Source: Kwoniella bestiolae CBS 10118 (Eukaryota; Basidiomycota; Tremellomycetes; Tremellales; Cryptococcaceae). From it: a DNA stretch of 64,000 bases. The number at the start of each line of letters is the position of its first letter. The first letter of the stretch is position 1. Location of the stretch: positions 6,714,001 to 6,778,000 of the forward strand of contig NC_089241.1 in the NCBI RefSeq assembly GCF_000512585.2. Reading direction: 5' to 3'. The notes under the pieces are model-generated. The model did not search any database and was not told the DNA's origin. It worked only from the letters and a program-made list of their open reading frames with translations. Both the position numbers and the translations under genes were made by a program. This document shows positions 1 to 12,187 of the stretch, piece by piece.

Positions 1-368
1 CAGACGCTTGGTCAAATCCCTTGATCTACCCTGCAAAGGAAGCTCCTCATTACAAACACGGATGGGGGGTCTCACTTGGGCTGTACTGTTCGGTGGTCTG
101 CATCATTCTCGCTTTGCGAACATACGACATCAAGGTTATTCGGTGAGTGTACAGTCTCTTTTTCGTTGGCATCAAATAAGGCTTACGCGAACCAAACCAT
201 AGCCCACGAAACTACCGCGCTCGTTTGGCGTTGGAGCAGGAATACCTCGAATCAGTCAGTGCTGCTCAAGCAGTCCTCAACGACGAAGAATTCGGGGCAA
301 GTACCCTCGATAAGGACAAGCAAGGTACGACCGTGGTGTCCGTGCTGGAACACAATATCACCAAGTAG
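1..368 (+). CDS. MFS transporter, Dal5/allantoate permease-like (3' end only)
   Basis: Only the C-terminal part lies in the window. Reading starts in frame at base 3; the exon runs to 142, an intron follows (143-202, GTGAGT...TAG) and the last exon (203-368) ends in TAG. The segment IYPAKEAPHYKHGWGVSLGL followed by a hydrophobic helix (about 20 residues, ending ALRTYDIKVIR) is the layout of the last transmembrane helix of Dal5-type anion:cation symporters, where a PxxDAPxYxxG-like loop precedes helix 12. The final 54 residues are hydrophilic and would be the cytosolic tail. Substrate cannot be told. A second transporter of the same family lies at 56.4-58.4 kb on the opposite strand. The family call rests on a short stretch, so it is moderately confident. 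Confidence 0.65.
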
Positions 369-1284
369 GTAGTGAACAGGGCGAGACTATCCTGAATGAG
401 GATCGGTCGTCCCCATCTTTCTTTAAACGGTAGAGAATGTGATTGTAGGGCCAGGAGTGGGTATGGTTGGGAATGAATGACGTGCGTTGGCTGGATTGTA
501 TCCTTCTTTAACAGAAGCAGAATTGTCTTTCTGTTACCAGAACTTCTTAGTAATTTCACAGAGATAGCAAAGTGAGATCGTTATCTCTCGGTTTGTCCAC
601 TTTTGAGTGAATGCTATGCGACTTCTAACGACTTATGCGATACATCACCCTTGAGCAAAGCCGTTATCTGCCTTACTCCGGAGACAGTGACGTCCAGGCC
701 CAGTTCAACGCGTAACGTATTGCTGCTTGCATAAAATTACCACTCCAGCACACACAGTTAGAGGAATGAGGAATTAGACAGAGATCTTTGTCCATTCGAC
801 ATAGCTTCGAACAAGATCTGGGGAGGTTAGAGGTTGTTAGAACATCGCTGTGAGTGTTTGGAAGAGGTACCAGACCCTGAGGGAATAGTACTATATGGGG
901 GGTAACGTACCTAGTCGATCTATGAAGCAGCCTAGATAAGCAGGAGAGCCACTTTTCGGGAACTCCCCGACCGGTTAGTACTCATTCTCAACGGACCTTC
1001 CCTTTACTCCGTTGCCACCCTAAAGTAGAGCATTCACTGCATGGAGCGGAAAGACTAATCTTAGGTCTTATCGCGACCATAGCATTTATGGTGGCGTTCT
1101 CCCTTTCTCATGTAAGGTCTTCATGGTCTGTTACTTATCTTCCGTCCTCTTGTATTATAGATCATTATTTTGATTTATCTTTACGTACCCCCCTTTGCGA
1201 TTCGCAATACCAGAGTCGGCTTCTCTCTGGAACACACACCACTCGTCTACTCTGACCGCTCGACGGACCCAATCTCATCTTGAA
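369..1284. other. Intergenic region between the MFS gene and the Zn2Cys6 gene
   Basis: No convincing coding frame. The part before 1285 should hold the promoter of the Zn2Cys6 gene; the stretch just upstream of its ATG is AT-rich and then CT-rich. No repeat or RNA gene seen. Confidence 0.5.
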
Positions 1285-3481
1285 ATGTCACCGGGATCGA
1301 CTATTTCGACATCTCCTACTTTTGATGGTCATCCTGCACACCTTCGCGCATGTAAGCGATGCGTGGCCCGGAAGAGAAAGGTATGTCTAAGGAATGTCAG
1401 CAGGTTTTAGATGACTTACTCTGTTCACTCCTGCTCAGTGTGATCGACGACAACCTCGATGCACAGCATGCGAACGTGCTGGCGTTCCATGTGAGGTAGA
1501 CCCGAGATATCATGACAGAGCTCTGGTTATGTGAGTGAGATTTTTGACCCGAATATGAGCGCGTCAGTGGATGAGAGTTATGCGCTCACTCCAACCCTCT
1601 TCTAGTCAAATCAATGAGCTTCGCAAGACCACTGTTGAACTTGAGAACCGGGTAAACCCACTGCAAGAACGGATTGCGTGGCTTCAAGGCCTTTTGCAGC
1701 AAAGTAATCCCTCTTTGAAGGACATCGACTCGATACCTACAGGTCAAGCCGTCACTTTGCCTAGAGCGGTCGGAACCAATCCACTCCCGCCTTCCCCGAT
1801 CAGCCTCCATGAATTCGTCGCCAATGCTTATCCCCAATCATCGACATCTCCACCTCCAACCTCCACGCATCCTTCGTTGCCTTCCTACGACACCGCTCTC
1901 AAGCTAGCCCATACATACCTCAATTATCATTGTCAAACGCATCACGTCATCGATCAGGAGGAGATTGAGGATGATATCAACAAAGTGTACCGAGAGAATG
2001 GTCTGACCGCGGAAGAATTGTCAGCGAGTCGGTTCAGGGTGTTTTCGGTCATGTATTTGGAAATGATGGGCGGAGCCGACAATGACCCGACGGTCCAGAC
2101 TTGTCGCAGCCTTGCCATTAATGAGGTCAAGAATGTGATAAGAGGGCAGGATTTAGTGAGTTTTGTTGCCGCAAGCCACCGTACACAATCTCACCCCACA
2201 TCTACCATAGGTTGCCGTCCAATCTTTAGTCTTCCTGTGCAGATTTGCCATACGAGAACCGGGTGGTATCGGCCTCTGGCAGCTTGCCGGTATGGCTGCT
2301 AGAACCGCCCTCGCGCTCCGGCTACATCGTCGTGACGACGTCTACAAGCAAGGTTTCCTCAATCCTGACGAAGTTGACTGGAGGCAGAACGAGAAGAGGA
2401 AGAATATCTTTTGGGCAGTGTACAATCTGGACAGATTGGCAACGTTCGTACTGAATCAGCCACCCTCCATCCGGGACTGTGACGTCGATGTTGATGTGAG
2501 TAGATCCCATTGCGTCCGCGTCCCGAAAGGTATACTAATAATCGATCAATTCGCAGCTACCTTCAGTAACTCCGTCATACGGGAACCGTTTGCCAGTCTC
2601 GGACACCGCCATTCGTAACCACAGTTTGAGGTTGCGTATGCTTTACGGTAAAATCCAGGAGGCTATATATGGTGTATCAGTCAAGGACGATCGGCCGCTA
2701 GAAGAACGAACGCAGATGGTTTGCAATTTCGTCCATCAAGTTGATGGATGGTATCGTGCAAGTCCGTTAAAGGCTGACTTTGTCCCAATCTCTGATGCGA
2801 CGGTCAATCGACAAGTAAGCACTTCGCACGTATCGTCAGGCATACTGCAAATCGACTAACTTCACACAGCTGCTCGATGATATAAGCTATCAACAGATGA
2901 TGCTCGCCTTACACCGACCGTCCTCGTTGATACCGGAGATACCGTCAGAGTATGTCGACAAACTGCTGGACGCTGCAACGAAATCCATCACGCTCTATCA
3001 ACACTACTTCTCACGCAAAGAGATCCCCATGACCTGGATTCATCTTTTCCAGATCTATACATCTTCCGTCACATTGGTCAAATGCTTCAGTGAGTTTCGC
3101 AGACGCAGCGGTCACCAGTCCGCGTCTTTGGCAGAGTTCGAGACTAGAATCGGTCAATGTCGGGACCTGTTGGCTCAGTTTGGGACCAAATGGCCAGAAT
3201 CGCAATTATACCAGGTCATGTTTGGGAATCTGATCGAGCTGTACAATGCCGAATCTGAATTGGCTGCGCACAAGATACATAACATCCTCGTTGCGCCATC
3301 CACTACTACGACCACGGAAGCTATCGATCCTGCTTTCCACGAGTTCCTCGGAGGTTTCTGTGGTGTTGGCACTGAACTCGGAACCTGCCCGTCGTTCGCA
3401 TCATCCTCCCTCGACTCGTCTTCTCCTCTTGGCTTCCTCAAGACCCTAGGCGTCGATGGCTTCGACAGGTCTAGTTGGTAG
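1285..3481 (+). CDS. Zn2Cys6 fungal-specific transcription factor
   Basis: Six exons: 1285-1380, 1439-1530, 1606-2155, 2211-2495, 2557-2814, 2870-3481 (630 residues). The N-terminus carries a full binuclear zinc cluster split by intron 1: ACKRCVARKRKCDRRQPRCT followed by ACERAGVPCE, giving C-x2-C-x6-C-x5-C-x2-C-x6-C, the DNA-binding domain of Gal4-type regulators. Just after it (about residues 64-90) comes a short coiled coil beginning INELRKTTVELENRV, the usual dimerisation linker. The middle of the protein has the fungal-specific middle homology region, recognisable from GLWQLAGMAARTALALRLHR and the later RKNIFWAVYNLDR. It should be nuclear and DNA-binding; target genes are unknown. The start at 1285 is the first ATG of the frame close to the zinc cluster. 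Confidence 0.88.
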
Positions 3482-4297
3482 CGTTTCGGATCGCTGGGTT
3501 AGCGAGATCACTGAAAGGAAAAAGAAGAGCTCGAAGGAACAGACCTACTTTGTTTTTCTTTTGTGTTACATCCCGGGTGGGTATGATGTATACAGCAGAT
3601 ACGTTGTACGATATATCGTTGTAGACCTACTTTGTATCGTTGTGCACAGTTTGCCGGATGAACCAGTTTTAGCTCTCATACATCAGGGTCTGTAGTTTTG
3701 ATCTCATCGACGTCGACGTCGGCGCAATCACCCATCTGCCAACAGCACAATACGAATACCGGCACATTGATATTGTCAATCAGGAAAGTGGCCCTGTTCA
3801 AGCTATCTTGCAACCTAATACAATGGTCCGGCGAGTCAACCACCTGGGTCGTAGATGCTAGGGGTTTTATTACAAGGTAGGTTAAAGGACCGATTAGTAC
3901 ATCGCGGGTAACTTTCAAAACCGCATGTATCGCAACAAAAGTTATACCATTCGAAAGATATGGATCAGGGCTATTCATGCATGGAGCTTGATTCCAGATC
4001 CTACAGTTAGTTGTTGTGCATATCCATTTCGTAGTTGCCGCTTGGGTAGTTAGACGGGAACAGGCGAATGACAAGAGGGTTGAACCTTTTGGTTCTGTTT
4101 TTGTGTTTTTGTGTTTTCGCCTCTGACATAATACTCCGAGGGGGCCACGTGGATTCGCTAGGTGCACCGTTGTAAGCGGCGATCGCCGATGTACACCACA
4201 TCAATACTCAACGGATGAAAACATCAACTATTAAAACATCTCTCTCTCTCATCACCTCATCACATCCTCACCATCTCAAACCCCGACCACCCACACC
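3482..4297. other. Intergenic region before SWC4
   Basis: No supported gene. Open frames on both strands here are short, lack splice-consistent extensions and show no family motif. The last 80 bases before 4298 are a C/T/A-rich leader (repeated TCTC and CATC), typical of transcription start regions in this genome. Confidence 0.5.
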
Positions 4298-5842
4298 ATG
4301 TCATCCTCCGACGTACGCTCGATATTGAACCTACCTCAGGCTCAAGCCGGCCCATCTGCCGTGCGACGATCCCCCGCCAACGCAGTCAAGAAACCAGACG
4401 GGATCTCGCGAGAACTCTACGCTCTTATCGGCGATAATGCTCCCTCACTCGCCGAAGCGCAAGCGTCGATAGCAGCGGTCAAGTATCGAGAGAAGCCCTC
4501 GCTCAAGTCGAAAAAGGTGCACTGGGAATGGACGCCATTCACCCCAGCTGCTCGAGATGCCAGCTCCACCCAGCTCAGCCACTGGGCGAGGATCACCGAC
4601 GCCGATCCCAATGCGAGTGGTGAGTAAGCAAACCCCCTTGACTGTCGCTGACCTTCCAGTCGAATACTTTGGCAAGTTCAACCTGCATGGCCCATCTGTC
4701 ATGGAATACAGTCAGTTCGAGTACGATCAACATCTGACCGACCCCGACTGGACTTCCCACGAAACGTCCTACCTCTTCGACCTGCTCAAGACATACGACC
4801 TGAGATTTATCATCACTGCGGATAGATACGCATACAAGGGGGTGACTGGCACTGCGACGGAAAGGAAGCGCTCAGTAGAGGTGAGTCCGCGCATTCCGAG
4901 CCCCGCTGACAACCACAGGAAATCAAAGACCGCTACTATACCATCTGCCGACGTTTAGTCCGCACGCGAACAGCCTCTGATCCCCAAGCCCAGCAGCAAC
5001 TGATCCACGCTTATGCCTTTGACAAATGTGAGTGTGATTAAAGCCGGGACACTGCTAATATTCCCAGCCCGCGAGATCAAACGCAAACAATACGCATCCG
5101 AGCTATTCCATCTGACCGCCGCCGAGATTGCCGAAGAAGAAGCCCTCTACATCGAGATCAAACGGATGGAGCAGAACGAACGACGATACAGAGCTGATCG
5201 TGACGATCTCATGCGCACGGTGATGGGTCTAGACAGCGGTCTTGTAGAATTCGACCAGTCCAACGTCGAAACGATCTTTGGCATCGACAAGGTGAGCCTA
5301 TCTCCGCTTAGACATGACGCTGACCCCCCTCTTAGAACAAAAAACGAAAGCGAGCCGACGAAGGCGAACCTCTTCCGCCCCCGCCACCACCCAAGAAACA
5401 CCCCAAAGATCAAGCCGCATTCGACCTCGCCCACTGCATCTACCACATCCCACCACCGCCGACCAACCCCCAATCCTCGCACCTTGCCAGCAAACACCCC
5501 GTCCACCAGCCTGTCCACCTTCGATCCACCAAAATCCCACCACCTAAACCTACCGCTGCGATACGTATCACTGAACTGCTCAACGAGCTGGGTATCAGTG
5601 CTCACAAGCTCGTCATGCCGACTCGAACCAACATCGAGATGTTCGACAGTCTGCTCCAAGCTGCGGGTGCATTGATTGAGATGAAGCGACAGGTTGACAG
5701 GGTTGAGCAGGAGCTGCGCACGGTGAAAGCGCAGAAGGAAGGTCTTCTCCCTGCTACCGAGAGTAGGAAAGCACGATCTGAATCTGTCACTTCGACTGAT
5801 ACCACGACGACGACCACCAACAGGCGTAGCAGGGGGTTGTAA
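4298..5842 (+). CDS. SWC4: SWR1-complex protein 4 / DMAP1 homologue
   Basis: Five exons: 4298-4619, 4660-4880, 4919-5027, 5068-5291, 5336-5842 (460 residues). SWC4 is a shared subunit of the SWR1 remodeller, which deposits histone H2A.Z, and of the NuA4 acetyltransferase. The diagnostic part is the SANT-like DMAP1 domain: WTSHETSYLFDLLKTYDLRF followed by IITADRY, then KDRYYTICRRLVRTR, matching the conserved WTxEETxYLFDLCxxFDLRFxVIxDRY block of the family. Upstream is VHWEWTPF, also typical. A coiled coil (EIAEEEALYIEIKRMEQNERR) follows, then a Lys/Pro-rich linker and the C-terminal helical region with PTRTNIEMFDSLLQAA. Length is close to yeast Swc4. It is nuclear and presumably constitutive. 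Confidence 0.93.
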
Positions 5843-5957
5843 TTTGTATATATATATGCATGTCACGTGATTTACGAGATTTCATGTATTTCACGTCAAC
5901 ATTTTAACCTTCGTCTTCATCTTTCATCTCTCATTCTCATCTAATCAAGCCATAACC

Positions 5958-8900
5958 ATGCCTGCATACTTGGCATCAGCGTCGGGGCTGATCAAAGCAC
6001 TCAAGGGGGCGTCGGACCCACCTCAACCAGATGCCCCACCCAAAATCGACATCGCTCTCACCGCTTGGAAGCAAGACTCGTTCCATGTCCCTCGCAAGGC
6101 CGAGGTTCTTCGAGATTGGGTTATTGAATCATGGTCAAGGACCCATAAGAAGTGAGTATGTGCGATGGCGAACCTAGCTGACAGTTAGAGCGTCCCCTAT
6201 ATCCGAGCCAAAATATCATCAGCTCCTCCTCGACACCACCCCCCACTGCGACACCCCCGCACAAGCTCCCCTCTCCATTATTTCGTCCTTCTTCCAATCC
6301 CTGCCTGAATCCCAAGACCATATCACCCTGCTTGACCTTGCGAGCAGATCCTTCGCATCTATCTACCCTCCCCAACAACTCTCGCATAAGCCTGAAGCTT
6401 GGACGGATGTCTACACGAGCATCCTCCACCCGCTTTCCCTCATCTCCCCATGCCCTCAACTCACTCCCCTCATCGAACTGATCACGTCACGAGTGACCGA
6501 AGCTCTGCCCTCAGCGCCGAATGGGAAAAAGGTGAGTCTGGTCCTATATATAACAAGCTCACATCCAGCTTTCCACCACCGCCGCAGGCTCCTTCCCCTC
6601 CTTCTGCAAGGCTATATCTACCCATCCCTCATTAACGCCCGCTCTCACCCACACCTTCTCATTGCTGCTCTTCCAAGTCCCTCTCCTCTCCACGACAGAC
6701 CCTCTTCAGCCCATACTATCTCATCTCCCCACGCAGAACTCCCACACAGCTCTACCTCTCCTCTTCAGCAACCTCGTCGAGACCTACCACCAACACCGCT
6801 ACTCCATCTTCACCCAAGCGTCCAGCAGCATAGTTGCCCACGACGTCTTCGTCGCTACAAAGGAACGTGAAGCTGTTCGACTCGCTCTCGAGCGCATCTT
6901 GGTGAAAGTAGAAGGGGACTATTCCACGAGATCCTCCCTGTGGAAGACCATCGAGTCTTGGGGCGGATATATGGAAAGAGAACCCGCCTGGAGTCAGATG
7001 ATGCATTCGGAAGCTCGGATCACTGAAGACGCCTTGTCTTCCGACCCATCTCTTCTTGGCACGCTTCTCGACACTTTGGCAACCCTCGAACGTCTCGATC
7101 ACGACCAGGCAAAGCTGAGCTCGAACGTCGTCCGATGGTGTCTAGCCGTGAGTCCGAGTTCGCCGCAGAACCTTGCTAACGAAAATAGTGCCCCGTTTCA
7201 CACCGTGCAACCGCTTCGACAGTCATCTCCTCTCTGCTGCGGTTCCACCAACTGACGCACTCCCTCCCGACGTTCTTCTCACTCCTACTCGACTCGCTCG
7301 AAGGGCTGTTCACGCCAGATCTCCCCGAAGATATCGTGACTTCATTGTACAAGCTCACTGTCGACGGCCCTCTCACCGCCAGAACCCTTCGTCAGGATAT
7401 CATCCAATCGTTGCGCTCCATATGCGTCGGCAAAGGTCGAACCAATGTCTGGAACGAGATCCTGGGGTCTGTAGTGAGCCGTCTCACCCCATTGGTCAAC
7501 TCACAACCCACCGGGAAGAAGAGAAAGCGATCGTGGGCACCGACTACTCACGCTGCAGCGCTCATCGGCATTCACACCCGCCTCATCTGCTACTGCCTCC
7601 TCGCTGCTTCTAGTACCACTCACGATGTGGACGCTACAAACGCTTCCATTCCAGCTCTCTCCGAATTAATCGCTGGTTGGGCAAATGACAACACAGACAC
7701 CTTCGCCGGTGCAGTATCCGAAGCTGGGCGCCTCAGAACCGCTCGCAGCGTGGAAAAGCTATTGTCGTCGCAGTCCGATACACCCACTCCGATCTTGCAA
7801 ACTCAAGCTGTCCCCGAGCTGTCAATTGAAATGGTAAGTTCATCGCTTATGGCCCAGCGCTAACCCTCAGACCCGCTTCATCTTTCACTGCGCAGCATTC
7901 ACCCAAAGCATCAACCCTAAATCCGTCGACGCCCTTCTCGATATTCTACAAGATATATCATCCCCCCTCTGGCAGATCGCGATCAACCAGGGAATGCCAC
8001 TTCTTGAGTGAGTTCCGCCCTCCTTGAACCCCGCTAACCTTTTAGTTCCCTAGCAACACCTACTCAGCTGCAACGTCTGGCCATGTTGATCGCTAAACGG
8101 ACGACCCAACCCACCCCTGCAATCCTCTGGGATCTACCAAATATCAAAGGTACGTTCTGGGCAATTGAACATCACTGACGATCCAGACGCCGTGCAATCT
8201 CAGATCACCGCTTCGCCTCCCGATTATCTCCTCCTCAACGCCTGTCCCCCTTCCTACCTCGACCGTAAAGTCAAATTGCACGCTGTCGAAGCCACCCAGG
8301 ACATCTCGCTCGGCGGGAAATGGCTCGATCGTCTTGCTTCAGAACACGACTCTTCAGGATTAATGGTGAGCAATCGTAAGCTGTTCACAGGCTGATCTCC
8401 TCTAGTCCCGAGACACGAAACTACTCCAACGTGTTGTCACGATCGCTGCCACCGGTAACCCCTCGGCTTTGTCTCTTCTTGGCAAGCTTGTATCGTAAGT
8501 TTGCATCCCTCGCGAACCACGCTAATCGCGCAGCTCCATGGGATCGCAAAACACCGCCGCCATGTCAACTATCCTGTCGAGCCTGATCAAGATCAATGAT
8601 CGTGAACTCACCGCGAAATTCTTCTCCACTGTTATGCAAAAGGAGATCAAAGAGTACGTCTCGTCGACGTCGGACCGTGCTGACCTTTCTCAGCTATGCT
8701 TCAACCCTCCCTCAGATGCTCGACCTCTACGCAATCACGACTCTCGCCTCCCCTTCCATAGACGACCTCGACGCTATCGACAATCGGAACGTTTTGTGCA
8801 AAGCTGGGCGGTGGCTAGGTGCTGAAGGTGAGCCAAGATCCACAACGTCCCCGCTGACCCTGGAAGCGCACCAGACGGAACCCCTCGGCCCTCGCCTCTG

Positions 8901-9913
8901 CGCTGCTTTGATGAACGCTTCGAAATCCTCAAACCAGAGTCGCCTTGCCCAGCTCACATTGGAAACGTTTGCTACTGAAACCAATGATATACAAAAGATC
9001 ATCGCAGCTGCAATCGTAGTCTACAGCGCTGCACCAGGACGTGAGTGTGAATTCCCTGACCTAATGCTGATCCCTCCAGTCACCCTAGATTCGACGGTGC
9101 AGACCATCCTCGCTGGACAGATTCCCGAAGCCATCGCTTGTTGCGCCTCTATCCCCGCCTCTGCCCCATGCCTCGAGATCCTCGCTGCGCTTTGCATGCG
9201 ATGCAATGGTGAGTGTATACTAAATGGCTCACGCTAACCCCCCGCAGACCCCACAGCTCTGCGTGAAGCTGTCCATGCTGCGCTCTCATCCACCTCCGAC
9301 CACAGCGTCATCGGATTTTTCGAAAAGATCACCGAAGATAAGGTGAGTTTTACTAACCCCAGTGCAGCGCTGATACCCCTAGGCTTCCGCATTGCAACAT
9401 GACGATGTCACTCGACTCCTCTCCGTCATCACCGAATCCCTCAGCCCCTTAACCTTGCTTTCCTCGATCAACGTCATCACAGCCCTCGCTCGCCGCCGGC
9501 CGGATCTGATACTCGCCAATCTGCCCGAAGTCGTTGACGTCCTGGCGATTATGTTCAGCACCCGACCTATCGACGCCCTGCCCCTTTCTCGACTACTTGT
9601 GGCGTTGACACAGATGCGTCTGAAGACGCACGAGATCAGTCCGCTTGCCAAGCACATCCCCGCTATCCTCGTCGCTTATGTACGAGCCGCAGCCGATCTG
9701 CATTTAGGGGTTCGTCGTGAGCTGGAACCGGGGTTATACGCATTGTGTAACCTCGTGACATCTGGCGGACGAGCTCATGCACGAGGAAGAGAAGGTGAGG
9801 GTCTGGGTATACCGTTCGGTCTCGGTGAGGGTTCAGGCGGTGAAGGAGAACGTGAGCTATGGGCAGATCTGTGGCAGTCATGGAATAAATCTCGATACAT
9901 GGGTCAGGGATGA
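5958..9913 (+). CDS. Urb2/Npa2-like ribosome biogenesis protein
   Basis: Fourteen exons: 5958-6151, 6189-6531, 6569-7147, 7189-7833, 7871-8007, 8046-8149, 8187-8365, 8406-8494, 8534-8653, 8694-8827, 8867-9040, 9080-9208, 9248-9342, 9383-9913. All phases agree and give 1150 residues, close to yeast Urb2 (about 1170). The protein is almost entirely alpha-helical and leucine-rich. The C-terminal about 170 residues carry the pattern expected of the Urb2/Npa2 domain: helices with LARRRPDLILANLPEVVDVL, then RRELEPGLYALCNLV, ending WADLWQSWNKSRYMGQG. Urb2 works in the nucleolus in early 60S (27S pre-rRNA) assembly. The family is weakly conserved in sequence, so this call rests on the C-terminal pattern, length and helical character. 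Its stop lies only 30 bases from the stop of the convergent 4E-T-like gene. Confidence 0.65.
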
Positions 9914-9943
9914 TGCATGGGTGTGTGTATGTATGTACAATTC

Positions 9944-11918
9944 TTATCTCGGTCCCAGACCGGCAAAAAGTGTCGCAAGCATGTCCTGTTGTGCAGGTCC
10001 AAGGGGCGGTGGTGGGTACGGGCGAGGTGGTGCAGCTTGCTGCTGCTGAGGCGGGAAGTTGGGGATGGGGTAGCCAGGTGGTCGAGGAGGTGGTCCTCCT
10101 TGTTCAAAGAAAGGAGGAGGCGGCGGTGGCATGAATCCAGGGGGAGGAGGGCCATTAGCAGTCGCAAAGTGAGGTTGTTGTGGTCGGGCAAAATGATGAG
10201 GTTGATACATGTTAGTGTCGTCGTACATGTTTGGAGGACGGGCGAACTGAGGGGGCAAAGACATGTGAGGTGGTCGATGGTACCCTCCCTGTCGTTGTGC
10301 TTGATTCAGCAGTTGGAGTGGATCAGCCGGGAGCTGCTGTCGTTCTTGCGGCGCATTGCCATAAAGCTGTTGCAGCAGTGCGTTGGCGTGTGAGGGCGGT
10401 GGTGGTGGTGGTCCGGGTGGACCTCCAGAAGATCCGTAAAAGTTTGGTGAAAGGTGACCCCCTTGATTATCTGCGACAGGCGGGGGAGACGAAAGATGAC
10501 GGAGTTGTTCACTGGGAGAAGGGGTGTAGGGTAGTTCTGGTGACTGTGTGCATCCTGCATCAGCTCATTGCCCTTAGCCCAAACCAGACGCACCTTTGAA
10601 CTAAGAAGACCCATCAGCTTGGCCGTGCGATCGCCTTTGACTTCTTCGTCATTGGGTCTTGCTTCTGCCACTGGCGCTGCTGCCTCAGGTGTTAGACTGA
10701 AGAACTTCTGGAATCGACTTGAAAAGGCAGAAGCAGGTGGTGCTGGTGGTTGAACAGGTTGTGGAGCTATTTCCTCGTCCGAGACATCTTCGGCTTGTTT
10801 GAGGTAGTCAGCTGCGTTGAATGACTTTGGCTTGATCAGCCCTGGAGGTGGTGCTGGAGCAGAGGACGATGCGATTGCTGGATCACCGCCGAAGAAGGCC
10901 GGAAGGTTGCCTCCATCACCTCTCCAGTCTGCCCCTACATTTCTCGATTTCATGGCTCGCTTGTGAGCGGCGATCATATCTTCACCGGGGATGAATTGAA
11001 CGAGCGGGTCTGCACTGTCCACTATCGCTGGGTCCACCGGCGCGGTATCATCCATCCATGCGGGTTCCGAGTTATCTTCTTCTCGAGGATAGTTGTTTCG
11101 TCGCAGACCACCACGGACGTTATCTCGATCCGGTCTTCGCCATTCGTCCTCCCTTCGCTTGTCCTTTTTGGGCTGTCTCATGTCAGCGTGTGTGATAGTT
11201 ACAATGACTCACCTCATCACTCCCAAGTCTCATCGTCGAGTTCCCAGGGTTCCTGACAGAGAATCTACCCATCTGCCCACCGTACGACCTGTTATCTATA
11301 GGAAGGCCGTTCGCATCCAACGATGATTCTGGTTGTCGTCGAAGGCTGTCCCAATCAGCACTGCCCCTTCCATATCTATCACTCACCCTATATTCCTCCC
11401 TCCCCTCCCTCCTATACCTCTCCCACCGCCTATCCCCCCTCCAAAACCAAAACCTTCCCCAAAGCCCCCTCGTCTGCTCGAGTTTGATGGTGGGCCTATC
11501 CAGGCTATCGCTGGGTCGTCTACCTGCTGCACGTTCGTCTTGGAAATGGCACTACGATGATCAGCAATTATTCACTCTTGGGTCAAACTCACCCGTACCA
11601 CGTATCCAAGCTGTTCATTCCTTCGGGTGGTCCACGCTGACGAGACGATTTGCCTATACGGAGTAATTCTCGACGTGTGTAGATGACAAGGTCTTTGTGA
11701 GGAGACGACAGGCCCAAGAGCCTTGTCACTTGGTCGTCCTCATTATTTCTAGCATTTAATCTGTTCTCTGGGAGATCGGGGGAAAGAGGTGAGAAGGGAT
11801 TGATGTTGGGATCAGGTGCTGGTGGTTTGGGAGATATGGAACTGAACGAGGGGGACACTGATGGGTCTGTGAGATGGTCAGCGGTGAGACTGTCTGGGTA
11901 TGACTCACGAGGTGCCAT
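9944..11918 (-). CDS. eIF4E-binding protein, 4E-T (EIF4ENIF1)-like
   Basis: Five exons on the minus strand: 11918-11593, 11551-11387, 11345-11213, 11172-10594, 10543-9944 (600 residues). Near residue 80 is VIYTRRELLRI, a canonical eIF4E-binding motif Y-x4-L-phi (Tyr80, Leu85, Leu86), in the same setting as animal 4E-T (RYTKEELLDIK). Asp/Trp residues follow (SLDTWYG), as in 4E-T. The rest is low complexity: a Gly/Arg-rich segment (GGFGEGFGFGGGIGGG), acidic/basic stretches, and a Pro/Gln-rich C-terminus with many PPP runs (PPPPPPFFEQGG). Such proteins tether the cap-binding factor to P-bodies and repress translation. The second exon is open in two frames; the chosen one is fixed by the GCTGAT...CAG introns on both sides. 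The 4E-motif is direct; orthology to 4E-T is inference. Confidence 0.62.
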
Positions 11919-12187
11919 GATGGCTGACTGGGATTGATATGAGTTATGGTCTGGGTGTGAAGTAGAGAGGTAAGATGAGGATGAATGAGATGTATCATAT
12001 AGAAGAACAAGGAGACGAGTTATCATATATACTACACTATGTATGGTAACTATAAATGAGTATCCCACTTTATTTCCCCCTATAACTTGTAAACACACCA
12101 TTATACCAGAGTATATAACCGGCCAGTCGTTCTCTACTTCCTCTCGACTTGCTATATTCTTTATCTACATTACCAAACCTCCTTACA
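11919..12187. promoter_or_regulatory. Shared divergent promoter, 4E-T-like / ARO7
   Basis: The two start codons face away from each other across 269 bases, so both promoters must lie here or overlap the 5' ends. The sequence is AT-rich in the middle (TATCATATATACTACA around 12020) and has TATATAACC shortly before ARO7. Confidence 0.5.

Noticed and set aside
3676..4167. 163-codon open frame on the minus strand in the gap before SWC4
   Set aside because: No family motif, no splice-consistent extension, unbiased composition; looks like chance.
5147..5866. 239-codon antisense frame across the 3' half of SWC4
   Set aside because: Shadow of the well-supported SWC4 exons; Arg/Gly/Val-rich composition results from reading the complement.
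11387..11551. Alternative frame of 4E-T exon 2 running through to 11213 without splicing
   Set aside because: It is open but leaves exon 1 out of phase; the frame used fits two canonical introns on either side.
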